DNA of 64,000 nucleotides from Sphingomonas adhaesiva (GCF_036946125.1 NZ_JAQIJT010000001.1:830501-894500); one strand, 5' to 3'; positions 29,489 through 38,348 are shown, counted from the first letter of the stretch. The notes: generated from the letters alone by a model not told the origin. Numbers and translations are program-made.

Positions 29489-29585
29489 CGTCATTCCCGC
29501 GAAGGCGGGAATCCAGAGACGCCGACGTTGCGCCTCTTTCGTCAGACTTGCGCGTCTGGATCCCCGCCTGCGCGGGGATGACGGC
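29489..29585. repeat. R5 repeat copy a
   Basis: CGTCATTCCCGCGAAGGCGG/GAATCC at one end and TGGATCCCCGCCTGCGCGGG/GATGACGG at the other, with about 45 bp between that include CGCCTCTTTCGTCAGACTTG. A second copy with a similar centre lies at 49074-49170, and a single hairpin at 61282-61310. It is located directly upstream of the VOC gene. Confidence 0.75.
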
Positions 29586-29642
29586 GGGAAAAGCGGGCGA
29601 GACGGCGGGAAAATAGGCAGCGCTGCGACCTGTCCCGGATAT

Positions 29643-29686
29643 GAGAAGAGGTTGCCGGATGCCGCCGCGGCGGCACCCGACAACCC
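29643..29686 (-). terminator. Strong terminator-like hairpin
   Basis: Read on the minus strand: GGTTGTCGGGTGCCGCC, loop GCGG, CGGCATCCGGCAACC, followed by TCTTCTC. It is a 15-17 bp stem with a pyrimidine-rich tail and would end the putative RNA beginning near 29880. Confidence 0.6.
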
Positions 29687-29802
29687 CTAAACATGGTCAG
29701 CGGCCGGAGAGCTCCAGCCCGGGAGACCATGCAGGCCTCCAAGAACCTTTGGGCCCCTGCGTTGACTGGGGGAGGATACCCCCCGCGGGCGCCCGGCGAT
29801 CC

Positions 29803-29859
29803 TTAGAAGCGCGTCCCCCGAACGAACTGAACCGACCCCATTGCTGAACCATGAGACAT
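29803..29859 (-). CDS. 18-codon ORF with perfect Shine-Dalgarno
   Basis: Encodes MSHGSAMGSVQFVRGTRF. The 14 bases AAAGGAGGTGATCC just before its ATG (29861-29874) are exactly complementary to the 3' end of 16S rRNA, one of the strongest ribosome-binding sites possible. No other gene in the window has such a site. The peptide is not recognisable as a known protein; a leader-peptide or translation-dependent regulatory role is inferred. Confidence 0.5.
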   Translation of the reverse strand: MSHGSAMGSVQFVRGTRF

Positions 29860-29973
29860 CGGATCACCTCCTTTCGCTGGTTGATAACGTGCGCGGCCTG
29901 GTCGACCGCATCCCCAATGTGCGGCGGCGGCGGGCGAGTTGCAAGCCTTGTCTTCGGCACGTGCGACGGACCG

Positions 29974-30507
29974 TTAGCCGCGGCAATCCTCCACCACGCG
30001 GGCGAGCTCCGCCCAGGGCGGCAGGACGGTGGGCGCGGTGCCGGGCTGCTCGACGGTGAAGCGTCCGCGGCTGAAGATCATCGCGTCGAGCAGCCGGTCG
30101 TTCACCTCGAACCGCGCGGCCATATAGGGCGGCTGCGCGCCGGTCGGCTGGGCCGCGACCGCGCGGGTGACGGAGGTGGTGCGGATGGTGAAGGGCGCGG
30201 GCGACCGCCCCGCGCGCGACAGGAAGATCGCACGCGCGGCGCGGTCGCAGCGGACCAGCACCGCGGCATCCTCCCCCGGGCGGCCGTAGAGCGCGCGGCT
30301 GCCGCGGGCGTCCTGCGCATAGGTCCAGGTGCCGGGGGTCCAGGCGCGGTCCTGCCAGTCGACCGGGGCCGGCGCCGCGACCGTGGGCACCGGGGTCGGG
30401 GAGGGGGCCGGCGCGGGTGGCGGCGCCGCCGGGGGCGGGACGCAGCCGGCCAGCAGGATCGCGGCGGCGATGGCAGCGTGGGTCGGGCGGAACGCGGAAC
30501 GGGTCAC
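29974..30507 (-). CDS. Putative lipoprotein, unknown function
   Basis: 177 residues from GTG 30507 (MTRSAFRPTHAAIAAAILLAGC). A lipobox LLAGC with Cys22 is followed by a Pro/Ala-rich linker (VPPPAAPPPAPAPSPTPVP) and a C-terminal beta-rich domain with WTYAQDARGSRALYGRPGED and FTIRTTSVTRAV. It is likely exported and lipid-anchored. The longer frame to 30726 overlaps the divergent PRC-barrel gene and is unlikely. No named family recognised. Confidence 0.7.
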   Translation of the reverse strand: MTRSAFRPTHAAIAAAILLAGCVPPPAAPPPAPAPSPTPVPTVAAPAPVDWQDRAWTPGTWTYAQDARGSRALYGRPGEDAAVLVRCDRAARAIFLSRAGRSPAPFTIRTTSVTRAVAAQPTGAQPPYMAARFEVNDRLLDAMIFSRGRFTVEQPGTAPTVLPPWAELARVVEDCRG

Positions 30508-30619
30508 GCCGATGGCTATGCCGGAAGCCGCGCGCAGGCTCAACCATGCCCCCCGGAACCGCCGCGGCAGACCGTGGGTTTGTCGCGGCAACGATGACGT
30601 TCCCCACTCCGGAGGCTCC

Positions 30620-30988
30620 ATGAGCGACGACGCGCCGACGCAGATCCTGATCCAGGCCAACGTGCCCGGCACGATGAAGGTGGACAGCCGCGACGGCGAC
30701 CACCTCGGCTCGGTCAGCGCGTTCATGGTTCACAAGACGACCGGGCGCACCACGCATGCGGTGCTGAGCCTGGGCGGGTTCCTGGGCATGGGGAAGAGCT
30801 ATTATCCGCTGCCGTTCTCGCTGCTGCAGTTCGATCCGGTGCGTGACCTGTATGTCGTGACGGTCGACCGGCGGCTGCTGGAGGGCGGGCCGAGCTGGGC
30901 CAATAACGCGCCGGTGTTCGACCAGGCCTATGCCGACCGCGTGGCGAGCTACTATCAGGTCGAGCGGGAGAATCTGGCGCTGGCGTGA
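30620..30988 (+). CDS. PRC-barrel domain protein
   Basis: 122 residues. IQANVPGTMKVDSRDGDHLG and TTHAVLSLGGFLGMGKSYYP are typical of the PRC-barrel fold found in stress-related soluble proteins and in photosystem H subunits. YPLPFSLLQFDPVRDLYVV completes the barrel. It could be a scaffold or RNA/protein-binding protein; its function is unknown. ATG 30620 has CGGAGG 6 nt upstream. Divergent from the lipoprotein gene, 112 bp away. Confidence 0.75.
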   Translation: MSDDAPTQILIQANVPGTMKVDSRDGDHLGSVSAFMVHKTTGRTTHAVLSLGGFLGMGKSYYPLPFSLLQFDPVRDLYVVTVDRRLLEGGPSWANNAPVFDQAYADRVASYYQVERENLALA

Positions 30989-31452
30989 CGTTCCTCTCCC
31001 GACCTCCGCAGGCCGGGGCTCGGGAAATGTCTAACGGGGTCGGTGACGTCGCGCTCCTGGCTGCGCGGGAGCACGATGGACACGGTTGCGAACTTTGTGG
31101 ATCGCTCGGCCATCCCGCCGTTCCCCGGCGAAGGCCTGGGCCCAGCATCGGCACGCCCGCAAGATGCTGAAACCGCCCCCCCAACTGGGCCCCGGCCTTC
31201 GCCGGGGAACCGAGGAGGTCTTGGATTTATGCTGACGTCCCGCCTCCGTCGGGCCGTTGCAAAACGGGTGCAAGGCATCGAGTCCATGCCGTGCTCCTGC
31301 GCAGGCAGGAGCGCAGGGCCCAACACATCAACGCCTTATGGGACCTGCAACCCTGAGCTCCTGCCTGCGCAGGAGCACGGTGTAGCGTTTTGCAACGGTC
31401 GCGCCCCCGCCGGGTCGATCGAGCGATGCGCGGCGGTTGCGCAGGACTTGCC
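30989..31452. repeat. 464-bp repeat-filled gap
   Basis: No gene. It contains paired GGCCTTCGCCGGGGAAC-type palindromes (about 31120-31140 and 31186-31208), the R3 repeat at 31289-31380, and a hairpin formed by GCTCCTGGCTGCGCGGGAGC near 31053-31072. It lies between convergent PRC-barrel and TonB-like genes, where such repeats could terminate both transcripts. Confidence 0.7.
31289..31380 (-). repeat. R3 repeat copy b
   Basis: Inverse orientation of the copies at 5946-6037 and 35852-35943. Reading on the minus strand, the centre again has GTTGCAGGTCCCATAAGGCG and TTGATGTGTTGGGCCC, so not only the hairpin ends but also the loop is conserved. Confidence 0.8.
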
Positions 31453-32196
31453 TCAATCGCCGCGGATGACCCATTCGTGGTTCTCGATCAGCCACGCGGG
31501 CACCGGCCTCCCCTCGCCGTCGAGCGAGGGGCGGTAGCGGAAGCGCTTCTGGATCAGGCGGCAGGTCGTTTCATCGAGGGTCGGATTGCCGCTCGACCGC
31601 GCGATCTGGCAGGTCCGGACGCGGCCGTCGGTCCAGACCATGAACTTCACGGTGACGGTGCCGTGGATGCCCGCCTCCCCGACCTCGCCGGGATAGTCGC
31701 CGTCATCGAGCCGCCCGCGCAGCCAGCGCGGCGGCGTCTCGTCCATGCCGCCGCCGTCGCCGTCGCCATCGCCCCAGCCGCCGCTGCCGGTGCCGTCGCC
31801 CACGCCGCCCGCGCCGGTGCCGGGGCCGGCACGCGGCGCGGCCCCCTGCGTCGCGTCGTTGCCGGCGAAGGGCTTGAGCGCGACGACGACGGGGGGCGGG
31901 GGCAGCGGCACGACGACCACCGGGCGCGGCGCCGCGACCTGCGTCGCCTGCGATCGGATATTGGGGGGCGCCGCGCGGCCGGAGGGACGCGAGGTGCGCG
32001 TCTTCTTCGGTACGACCTTCGCGGGCGGGCGCGGCGGCGGTGGCGGCACGACCCGGAACAGCGCCAGCCCCTCGTCCACCTTCGCGCGCACCGCGCCGCC
32101 GGCGAGCCCGGTCAGCAGCGCCCAGCCCACCGCTGCGGTCACCGCAGCGGCGGCGAGCGCGGCGCCGATGCGTTCCTGGCGGGGCTGGGCGTACAT
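31453..32196 (-). CDS. TonB-like energy-transducer protein
   Basis: 247 residues. One N-terminal membrane helix (ERIGAALAAAAVTAAVGWAL) is followed by a Pro-rich spacer (VVPPPPPRPPAKVVPKKTRT), a Gly/Asp-rich stretch at about 128-163, and a C-terminal TonB domain (GEAGIHGTVTVKFMVWTDGR to IQKRFRYRPSLDGEGRPVPA). It should couple the inner-membrane proton gradient to outer-membrane receptors. No exbB/exbD lie in the window. ATG 32196 has no strong ribosome-binding site; the longer frame upstream is repeat sequence. Confidence 0.82.
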   Translation of the reverse strand: MYAQPRQERIGAALAAAAVTAAVGWALLTGLAGGAVRAKVDEGLALFRVVPPPPPRPPAKVVPKKTRTSRPSGRAAPPNIRSQATQVAAPRPVVVVPLPPPPVVVALKPFAGNDATQGAAPRAGPGTGAGGVGDGTGSGGWGDGDGDGGGMDETPPRWLRGRLDDGDYPGEVGEAGIHGTVTVKFMVWTDGRVRTCQIARSSGNPTLDETTCRLIQKRFRYRPSLDGEGRPVPAWLIENHEWVIRGD

Positions 32197-32449
32197 GGCG
32201 GTGGTGCTAGGCGGTTCGGGATGAATGGGGGCTGAGGGCGGCTCCCGGTGTCGTCGCCCCGGCCTTGAGCGGGACGCTTGCATAAGTCCGAAACCTTCTT
32301 CGTTCCCCGGCGAAGGCCGGGGCCCAGTTGGCGTGGCTTTTCCGTCTGTTACCACCGTCTCCCAGCTGGGCCCCGGCCTTCGCCGGGGAACAGGGAACTG
32401 AGTTTCGCAGAGGTCTCGATCAAGTCCGGGATGACGGATGGCGAAGAGG
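32197..32449. repeat. Repeat-filled gap between TonB-like gene and uvrB
   Basis: Contains two oppositely oriented GTTCCCCGGCGAAGGCCGGG/G type palindromes (about 32300-32325 and 32370-32393). No gene seen. These are the same hairpins as at 6070-6092 and 31120-31208. Confidence 0.6.
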
Positions 32450-34633
32450 TTAGCGCTTGCCGAACTTGCGCTGGGTCTTGCCGAAGCGGGTCTTGCGGGT
32501 GCCGGGCTTGCCCTCGTTGCTGCGGCCCATCATCGGCGCCCTGTGCTGCTCGACCGGCAGGCCGAGCTCCTCCTGCTCCAGCTGGCGGATTTCGTCGCGC
32601 AGGCGGCCGGCCTCCTCGAACTCCAGGTCCGCGGCGGCCTTGCGCATCTTCTTCTCGAGCTCCTCGATATAGGCGCGCAGGTTGTGGCCGACCATGTGCG
32701 GGCGGTTCTCGTCGATCTCGACCGTCACCTGATCCTTCGACGCGACGTGCGCGATGATGTCGCCGATGTTCTTGCGCACCGTCGTCGGGGTGATGCCGTG
32801 CTCGCGGTTGTACGCCTCCTGCTTCTCGCGGCGGCGCGCGGTTTCGTTCATCGCGCGCTCCATGCTGCCGGTGATGCGGTCGGCATAGAGGATGACGCGC
32901 CCGTCGACGTTGCGCGCGGCGCGACCGATCGTCTGGATCAGCGAGGTCTCGGAGCGCAGGAAGCCTTCCTTGTCCGCGTCCAGGATCGCGACCAGCCCGC
33001 ATTCGGGGATGTCGAGCCCCTCGCGCAGCAGGTTGATGCCGATAAGGACGTCGTACACGCCCAGCCTGAGGTCGCGGATCAGCTCGATCCGCTCCAGCGT
33101 CTCGACGTCGGAGTGCATGTAGCGGACCTTGATCCCCGCCTCGTGCATATATTCGGTCAGATCCTCCGCCATCCGCTTGGTGAGCGTGGTGACGAGGGTG
33201 CGGTAGCCGAGCTCGGTCGTCTTGCGGCACTCGACGATCAGGTCCTGCACCTGCTCCTCGACCGGCTTGATCTCGACCGGCGGATCGATGAGCCCGGTGG
33301 GACGGATGACCTGTTCGGCGAAGACGCCCGCGGTCTGGTCCATCTCCCATTGCCCCGGCGTGGCGGAGACGCAGACCGTCTGCGGGCGCATCGCGTCCCA
33401 TTCGTTGAAGCGCAAGGGGCGGTTGTCGATGGCGGAGGGCAGGCGGAAGCCGTATTCGGCCAGCGTGATCTTGCGGCGATGGTCGCCGCGCGACATGCCG
33501 TTGATTTGGCCGATCGTCTGATGGCTTTCGTCGACGAACAGCAGCGCGTTTTCGGGGAGATATTCGAACAGCGTGGGCGGCGGCTCGCCGGGGAGGCGGC
33601 CGGTCAGGAAGCGGCTGTAATTCTCGATCCCGTTGCAGCTGCCGGTCGCCGCGATCATCTCCAGGTCGAAATGCGTGCGCTGCTCCAGCCGCTGGCGTTC
33701 GAGCAGCTTGCCCTCGATCTCCAGCTCCTTGAGCCGCTCGGTCAGCTCGTGGCGGATCGCGTCGGCGGCCTGCTTCATCGTCGGCCCCGGCGTGACGTAA
33801 TGCGAATTGGCATAGACGCGGATCGAGTTGAGCGAGGCGCTCTTCTGCCCGGTCAGCGGATCGAACTCGACGATCTCCTCGATCTCGTCGCCGAAGAAGG
33901 ACACGCGCCACGCGCTGTCCTCGTAATGCGAGGGGAAGATTTCGAGGTTGTCGCCCTTCACGCGGAAGTTGCCGCGCTGGAAGGCGGCGTCGTTGCGCTT
34001 GTATTGCAGCGCGACCAGCTTGCGCACGATCTCGCGCTGGTCGACCGTCTGCCCCTTCTTCAGGTCGAAGATCATCGCCGAATAGGTTTCGACCGAGCCG
34101 ATGCCGTAGAGGCAGCTGACCGAGGCGACGATGATGACGTCGTCGCGCTCCAGCAGCGCGCGCGTGGCGGAGTGGCGCATCCGGTCGATCGATTCGTTCA
34201 CCGAGCTTTCCTTCTCGATGTACGTGTCGGACCGCGGCACATAGGCCTCCGGCTGGTAGTAATCGTAATAGCTGACGAAATACTCGACCGCGTTGTTGGG
34301 GAAGAAGCCCTTGAACTCGCCGTAGAGCTGCGCGGCGAGGATCTTGTTGGGCGCCAGGATCAAGGCCGGACGCTGCAACGCCTCGATCACCTTGGCCATC
34401 GTGAAGGTCTTGCCCGAGCCGGTGACGCCCAGCAGCACCTGATCCTTCTCCCCCGCCAGCGCGGCATCGACCAGCTCGCGGATCGCGCCCGGCTGATCGC
34501 CCGACGGTTCGTAGTCGCTGACCAGTTCGAAACGCTTGCCGCCCTCCACCTTCGCCGGGCGCTGCGGGCGGTGGGGGACGAACGACTCGCCGGTTTCGGG
34601 TTCGGCCAGGTTGGTGCGGATCTGGATCGCCAT
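32450..34633 (-). CDS. uvrB: Excinuclease ABC subunit B
   Basis: 727 residues. UvrB is the damage-verifying helicase-like subunit of nucleotide-excision repair. Walker A GVTGSGKT is at 69-76, the beta-hairpin is YYDYYQPEAYVPRSDTYIEK (about 126-145), the DESHQ helicase motif is near 365, and the C-terminal UVR domain (AAADLEFEEAGRLRDEIRQL) binds UvrC. The basic tail ends KTRFGKTQRKFGKR. ATG 34633 (MAIQIRTNLAEP) is chosen; the longer frame upstream enters the divergent fpr gene. A LexA-type box lies 46 bp upstream, so SOS control is likely. Confidence 0.96.
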   Translation of the reverse strand: MAIQIRTNLAEPETGESFVPHRPQRPAKVEGGKRFELVSDYEPSGDQPGAIRELVDAALAGEKDQVLLGVTGSGKTFTMAKVIEALQRPALILAPNKILAAQLYGEFKGFFPNNAVEYFVSYYDYYQPEAYVPRSDTYIEKESSVNESIDRMRHSATRALLERDDVIIVASVSCLYGIGSVETYSAMIFDLKKGQTVDQREIVRKLVALQYKRNDAAFQRGNFRVKGDNLEIFPSHYEDSAWRVSFFGDEIEEIVEFDPLTGQKSASLNSIRVYANSHYVTPGPTMKQAADAIRHELTERLKELEIEGKLLERQRLEQRTHFDLEMIAATGSCNGIENYSRFLTGRLPGEPPPTLFEYLPENALLFVDESHQTIGQINGMSRGDHRRKITLAEYGFRLPSAIDNRPLRFNEWDAMRPQTVCVSATPGQWEMDQTAGVFAEQVIRPTGLIDPPVEIKPVEEQVQDLIVECRKTTELGYRTLVTTLTKRMAEDLTEYMHEAGIKVRYMHSDVETLERIELIRDLRLGVYDVLIGINLLREGLDIPECGLVAILDADKEGFLRSETSLIQTIGRAARNVDGRVILYADRITGSMERAMNETARRREKQEAYNREHGITPTTVRKNIGDIIAHVASKDQVTVEIDENRPHMVGHNLRAYIEELEKKMRKAAADLEFEEAGRLRDEIRQLEQEELGLPVEQHRAPMMGRSNEGKPGTRKTRFGKTQRKFGKR

Positions 34634-34678
34634 CGCGCTGATATGGGGCGGGGCGAAAAGGGGAACAACCCGGCGACG

Positions 34679-34693
34679 GTTTGCGAAGGGTTC
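34679..34693. promoter_or_regulatory. Probable LexA (SOS) box upstream of uvrB
   Basis: GTTT-gcgaagg-GTTC, one mismatch from the alphaproteobacterial LexA consensus GTTC-N7-GTTC. It lies 46 bp upstream of the uvrB start, in the region shared with the divergent fpr gene. DNA-damage induction of uvrB is the expected result. Confidence 0.65.
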
Positions 34694-34871
34694 GCAAAAA
34701 ATGCTTGCATCGGGTGTGGAAGGAGTATCTTGCGGGGGCGGGCGCAAGCGGCCAGAGGGCGTATGTTGCGTCGCAGCGCGCGAACCCGCGCGCCATGCGC
34801 CGGTAGCGGGAAGACCGCGCCGGTGCGGTGAAGTCGATACGTCGATCCGTTGGAGACAGAGTTTCGTGAAC

Positions 34872-35702
34872 ATGCATGTCCGCGCGCCCGTGCTGATCCC
34901 CGATAGCGCCGCCTTCACCACGGTGGCGGTGAAGTGGGTCAAGCATTGGAACGAGCATCTGTTCAGCTTCGCGGTGGAGCGGCCGGCGTCGTTCCGCTTC
35001 CGCTCGGGCGAGTTCGTGATGCTGGGGCTTCCCGGGCTGCCGGGCGAGGACGGAACGCCGGGCAAGCCGGTGATGCGCGCCTATTCGATCGCCAGCCCGT
35101 CCTGGGCCGAGGAGCTGGAGTTCCTGTCGATCAAGGTGGCCGAGGGGCCGCTGACGGGCCGTTTGCAGGCGGTGAAGCCGGGCGACCAGCTGTACCTGGG
35201 CAAGAAGCCGACGGGCACGCTGGTGCTCGACGCGCTGCTGGGCGGCAAGCGGCTGTTCATGCTGTCGACCGGCACCGGCCTCGCGCCGTTCCTGTCGGTG
35301 GCGCGCGACCCGGACGTGTACGAGCGGTTCGAGCAGGTGGTGATCGTCCACGGCGTGCGCCGCGTCGACGATCTGGCGTGGCGCGACATGCTGACCGCGC
35401 AGCTGGCCGACGATCCGCTGGTGGCGGACCAGGCGCTGCTGCAGTTCCACTATCTGCCCGCGGTGACGCGCGAACAATTCCACACGATGGGGCGGATCAC
35501 GACGCTGATAGAGGACGGCCGGCTGTTCGACGCGCCGGTGGTGGGCGAGCGGCGGTTCGATCCGGAAACCGACCGCGTGATGCTGTGCGGCTCGACCGAG
35601 ATGATCCGCGAGACCGCGGGGATGCTGGAGGCCGCCGGGCTGGTCGAGGGGTCGAACGCGAACCCCGGGCAGTTCGTGATCGAGCGGGCGTTCGTGGGGT
35701 AA
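34872..35702 (+). CDS. fpr: Ferredoxin--NADP+ reductase
   Basis: 276 residues. The FAD site is RAYSIASPSW (about 74-83), the NADP site is LSTGTGLAPFLS (about 136-147) and VMLCGSTEMIRE, and the protein ends in ERAFVG, the C-terminus typical of bacterial-type Fpr (subclass I) that lacks the plant terminal Tyr. It exchanges electrons between NADPH and ferredoxin or flavodoxin, often in oxidative-stress defence. ATG 34872 is used; GTG 34866, two codons upstream, is better spaced from GGAGA and is a real alternative. Divergent from uvrB. Confidence 0.92.
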   Translation: MHVRAPVLIPDSAAFTTVAVKWVKHWNEHLFSFAVERPASFRFRSGEFVMLGLPGLPGEDGTPGKPVMRAYSIASPSWAEELEFLSIKVAEGPLTGRLQAVKPGDQLYLGKKPTGTLVLDALLGGKRLFMLSTGTGLAPFLSVARDPDVYERFEQVVIVHGVRRVDDLAWRDMLTAQLADDPLVADQALLQFHYLPAVTREQFHTMGRITTLIEDGRLFDAPVVGERRFDPETDRVMLCGSTEMIRETAGMLEAAGLVEGSNANPGQFVIERAFVG

Positions 35703-36152
35703 TGCCGGGCGTCATGCCGGGCCTGTCCCTCGCGATCGGTGGGTGCGCGGAGCGTTTGACCCCGGAACGCGTCCGGGGTGACGGGGGGTGGGGCAAATGC
35801 CTCGCGACATCGTCACCCCGGCCTTGAGCGGGACCTTAACAAAAGGCTGTACCGTGCTCCTGCGAAGGCAGGAGCCCAGAGTTGCAGGTCCCATAAGGCG
35901 TTGATGTGCTGGGCCCTGGGCTCCTGCCTGCGCAGGAGCACGGCGTGGGCTGGGTGCCGTTGCACCTGTTTTGCAAAGGCCCCGCCTTGAGCCGGGGCCC
36001 CCCGCTTCTCCGCTGGCGTCGTTAGTAAGCGGGACCCCGGGTCAAGCCCGGGGTGACGGGTGGTGGTGGCTGTTACTTTCGCCCTCACCTTCACCCTCAC
36101 CCTCACCCTTCCGTCCGGCCCGGCACAGCCGGGTGGGAAGGATCCGTAGCAG
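35703..36152. repeat. 450-bp repeat-filled gap
   Basis: Holds R3 copy c (35852-35943), a GCGGGACCCCGGGTCAAGCC/CGGGGTGACGG palindrome at about 36030-36060, and a short hexamer run of CCTCAC/CTTCAC units at about 36083-36112 resembling the first bases of R2. Lies between convergent fpr and the paoABC operon. No gene seen. Confidence 0.7.
35852..35943 (+). repeat. R3 repeat copy c
   Basis: Same orientation as 5946-6037, with near-identical ends and the conserved centre GTTGCAGGTCCCATAAGGCG. The similarity continues on both sides: an AAAAGGCTG block before it and a GTTGCACCTGTTTTGCA block after it also occur around copy a, giving a ~150-bp shared unit. Confidence 0.8.
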
Positions 36153-38348
36153 CTACACCCGCACCATCCCCTTCATCACCTTGTCGAGCGTCAGCGGATA
36201 GTCGCGGATGCGCGCGCCGCAGGCGTTGTAGACCGCGTTCGCGACCGCCGCGCCCGCGCCGCACAGCCCCAGCTCGCCCACGCCCTTGGCCTTCATCGGC
36301 GAGGTCTTGTCGTCGAGCGTGTCGAGGAAGACGACCTCCTGGTGCGGCACGTCGAGGTGGACGGGGACGTGATATTCGGCGAGGTCGTGGTTGACGAAAT
36401 AGCCGAAGCGCGGATCGACCACAGCGTCCTCCATCAGCGCCGCGCCGACGCCCATCGCCATGCCGCCGATCACCTGGCTGCGCGCGGAGACCGGGTTCAG
36501 GATGCGCCCGGCGTCGAACACGCCGGACATGCGGCGGACGCGGACCTCGCCGGTATAGGCGTCCACCCCGGCCTCGACGAAATGCGCGCCGAAGGTGGCC
36601 TGCGCATAACGTTCGTCCAGGTCGCCGAACTCGATCGTGTCCTCGCCGCTCAGCCCCGCGTCGCCTGCGGCCTTCACCAGATCGACCGAGCGGCTGCCGC
36701 TCGTCACCTTCCCGTCGGCGAAGGTGACGGAGTCGGCGTCGAACCCCAGCTTCTGCGCGATGCGGCGGCGCAGGTCGACGCAGGCGGCATAGACGCCCGC
36801 GGTCGAGCTGTTGCCGCCCCATTGCCCGCCCGAGCCGGACGAGACGGGGTAGCGGCTGTCGCCCAGCAGGACGACGACCCGGTCGAGCGGCACCCCCATC
36901 ATCTCCGCCGCCGTCTGCGCGATGATCGTATAGCTGCCGGTGCCGATGTCGGTCATGTCGGTGGCGACCGTGACCACGCCCTTGCGATCGACACCGACAC
37001 GCGCGCCCGACTTCATGTTCATGTTGTTGCGGAACGCCGCCGCGACGCCCATGCCGACCAGCCAGCGACCGTCGCGAACCTGCCCCGGTTTCGGATTGCG
37101 GCGGGACCAGCCGAAGCGGCGCGCGCCTTCCTCCAGACAGCGCACCAGGTGGCGGTCGGAGAAGGGGCGCTCGGGCTTCTCCGGATCGACCATCGTGTCG
37201 TTGATGATGCGAAAGCGCACCGGGTCCATCCCCAGCTTCTCCGCCATCTCGTCCATCGCGACTTCCAGCGCCATCAGCCCCGGCGCCTCGCCCGGCGCGC
37301 GCATCGCGTTCGCCTCGGGCAGGTCGAGCACGGCGAGCCGCGTCTCGGTCAGGCGGTTGGCGCCGGCGTAGAGCAACTGCGTCTGGTTGGCCGCCGTCTC
37401 CGGCCCGCCGCCGGGCAGGTCGCCCGACCACGTCTGATGCGCGATCGCGGTGATCCTGCCGCCCTTGTCCGCGCCGATCCGGATGCGCTGGATCGTGGCC
37501 GGGCGGTGGGTGGTGTTGTTCATCATCTGCGGCCGCGCGAGCGCCACCTTGACCGGGCGTCCCGCCGCGCGTGCGGCGAGCGCGGCCATCACGGCATCGG
37601 AGCGGACCCACAATTTGCCCCCGAAGCCGCCGCCGATATAGGGCGACACGACGCGGATCTTCTCCTTCGGGATCAGCAGCGTCTCGCTCATGTCGCGCAC
37701 CGCCCAGGCGATCATCTGGTTGGAGGTCCACAGCGTGACCGCATCGCCCTCCCACGCGGCGATGGTGGCGTGCGGCTCCATCATCGTGTGGCTCTGGTCG
37801 GGCGTGGTATAGGTCGCGTCGAGCGTCACCGGCGCCGCGGCGAAGGCGCCGGCGAAGTCGCCGCGCGCGGTCTTCATCTTCTCGCCCGGCGCGATCGGCG
37901 CGCCCGCCTTCACGGCGGCGAGGTCGTACCGGCCCTTGGCGCGGGCATAGTCGACGCGCACGCGCTTCGCGGCATCGCGCGCCTGTTCGAACGTCTCCGC
38001 GACGACGATCGCGACCGCCTGATCGTAATGTTCGACCGCCGGTCCGGCGAGCATGGCGGCAGTATGCGCCTTGGCCTTGCCCAGCCTGCCCGCATTTTCG
38101 TGCGTGACGATCGCGATGACGCCGGGCGCGCGCTTCGCCTCCGCGGTGTCGATGCGCGTGATGCGGCCCTTGGCGACCGCGCTGCCGACGATCACGCCGT
38201 AAGCATGGCCGGGGGCGACGTCGTTGCGCTCATAGGCATAGGGGGCGGTGCCGCTGACCTTGAGCGGACCGTCGATGCGCGGCGTGGGCTTGCCGACGAC
38301 GCGGCCCCGGTCGATCGGATTGGTGCCCGCGGGCGTCTCGAACTTCAT
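36153..38348 (-). CDS. paoC: Aldehyde oxidoreductase molybdenum-cofactor subunit (PaoC/YagR type)
   Basis: 731 residues, the normal length of PaoC-like xanthine-oxidase-family large subunits. It carries the molybdopterin cytosine dinucleotide cofactor and oxidises aldehydes to acids. Family motifs include GKPTPRIDGPLKVSGTAPYA at the N-terminus, PYIGGGFGGKLWVRSDAV, RAPGEAPGLMALEVAMDEMA and, near the C-terminus, KGVGELGLCGAGAAVANAVY, where the active-site Glu is found. The start overlaps the paoB stop (ATGA). Substrate is not specified by sequence. No paoD-type maturation chaperone gene is in view. Confidence 0.9.
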   Translation of the reverse strand: MKFETPAGTNPIDRGRVVGKPTPRIDGPLKVSGTAPYAYERNDVAPGHAYGVIVGSAVAKGRITRIDTAEAKRAPGVIAIVTHENAGRLGKAKAHTAAMLAGPAVEHYDQAVAIVVAETFEQARDAAKRVRVDYARAKGRYDLAAVKAGAPIAPGEKMKTARGDFAGAFAAAPVTLDATYTTPDQSHTMMEPHATIAAWEGDAVTLWTSNQMIAWAVRDMSETLLIPKEKIRVVSPYIGGGFGGKLWVRSDAVMAALAARAAGRPVKVALARPQMMNNTTHRPATIQRIRIGADKGGRITAIAHQTWSGDLPGGGPETAANQTQLLYAGANRLTETRLAVLDLPEANAMRAPGEAPGLMALEVAMDEMAEKLGMDPVRFRIINDTMVDPEKPERPFSDRHLVRCLEEGARRFGWSRRNPKPGQVRDGRWLVGMGVAAAFRNNMNMKSGARVGVDRKGVVTVATDMTDIGTGSYTIIAQTAAEMMGVPLDRVVVLLGDSRYPVSSGSGGQWGGNSSTAGVYAACVDLRRRIAQKLGFDADSVTFADGKVTSGSRSVDLVKAAGDAGLSGEDTIEFGDLDERYAQATFGAHFVEAGVDAYTGEVRVRRMSGVFDAGRILNPVSARSQVIGGMAMGVGAALMEDAVVDPRFGYFVNHDLAEYHVPVHLDVPHQEVVFLDTLDDKTSPMKAKGVGELGLCGAGAAVANAVYNACGARIRDYPLTLDKVMKGMVRV

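Larger units (their letters stand above)
29643..29880 (-). ncRNA. Putative structured RNA containing an 18-codon ORF
   Basis: On the minus strand a very strong ribosome-binding site and an 18-codon ORF are followed by about 110 nt of GC-rich, hairpin-forming sequence, including a CATGGTC...GACCATG helix at 29692-29731. The unit ends in a strong terminator-like hairpin (29650-29685). It could be a leader with regulatory peptide or a dual-function small RNA. I cannot assign it to a known RNA family from memory. Start is approximate. Confidence 0.4.

Noticed and set aside
29861..29875. GGATCACCTCCTTTC, identical to the 3' end of 16S rRNA
   Set aside because: Only 15 bases and no other rRNA sequence around; on the minus strand it is a perfect Shine-Dalgarno before a short ORF.
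31043..31537. Open frames running through the repeat-filled gap
   Set aside because: They translate the palindromic repeats (peptides such as GPRPSPGN recur in all repeat gaps) and show no conserved domain.
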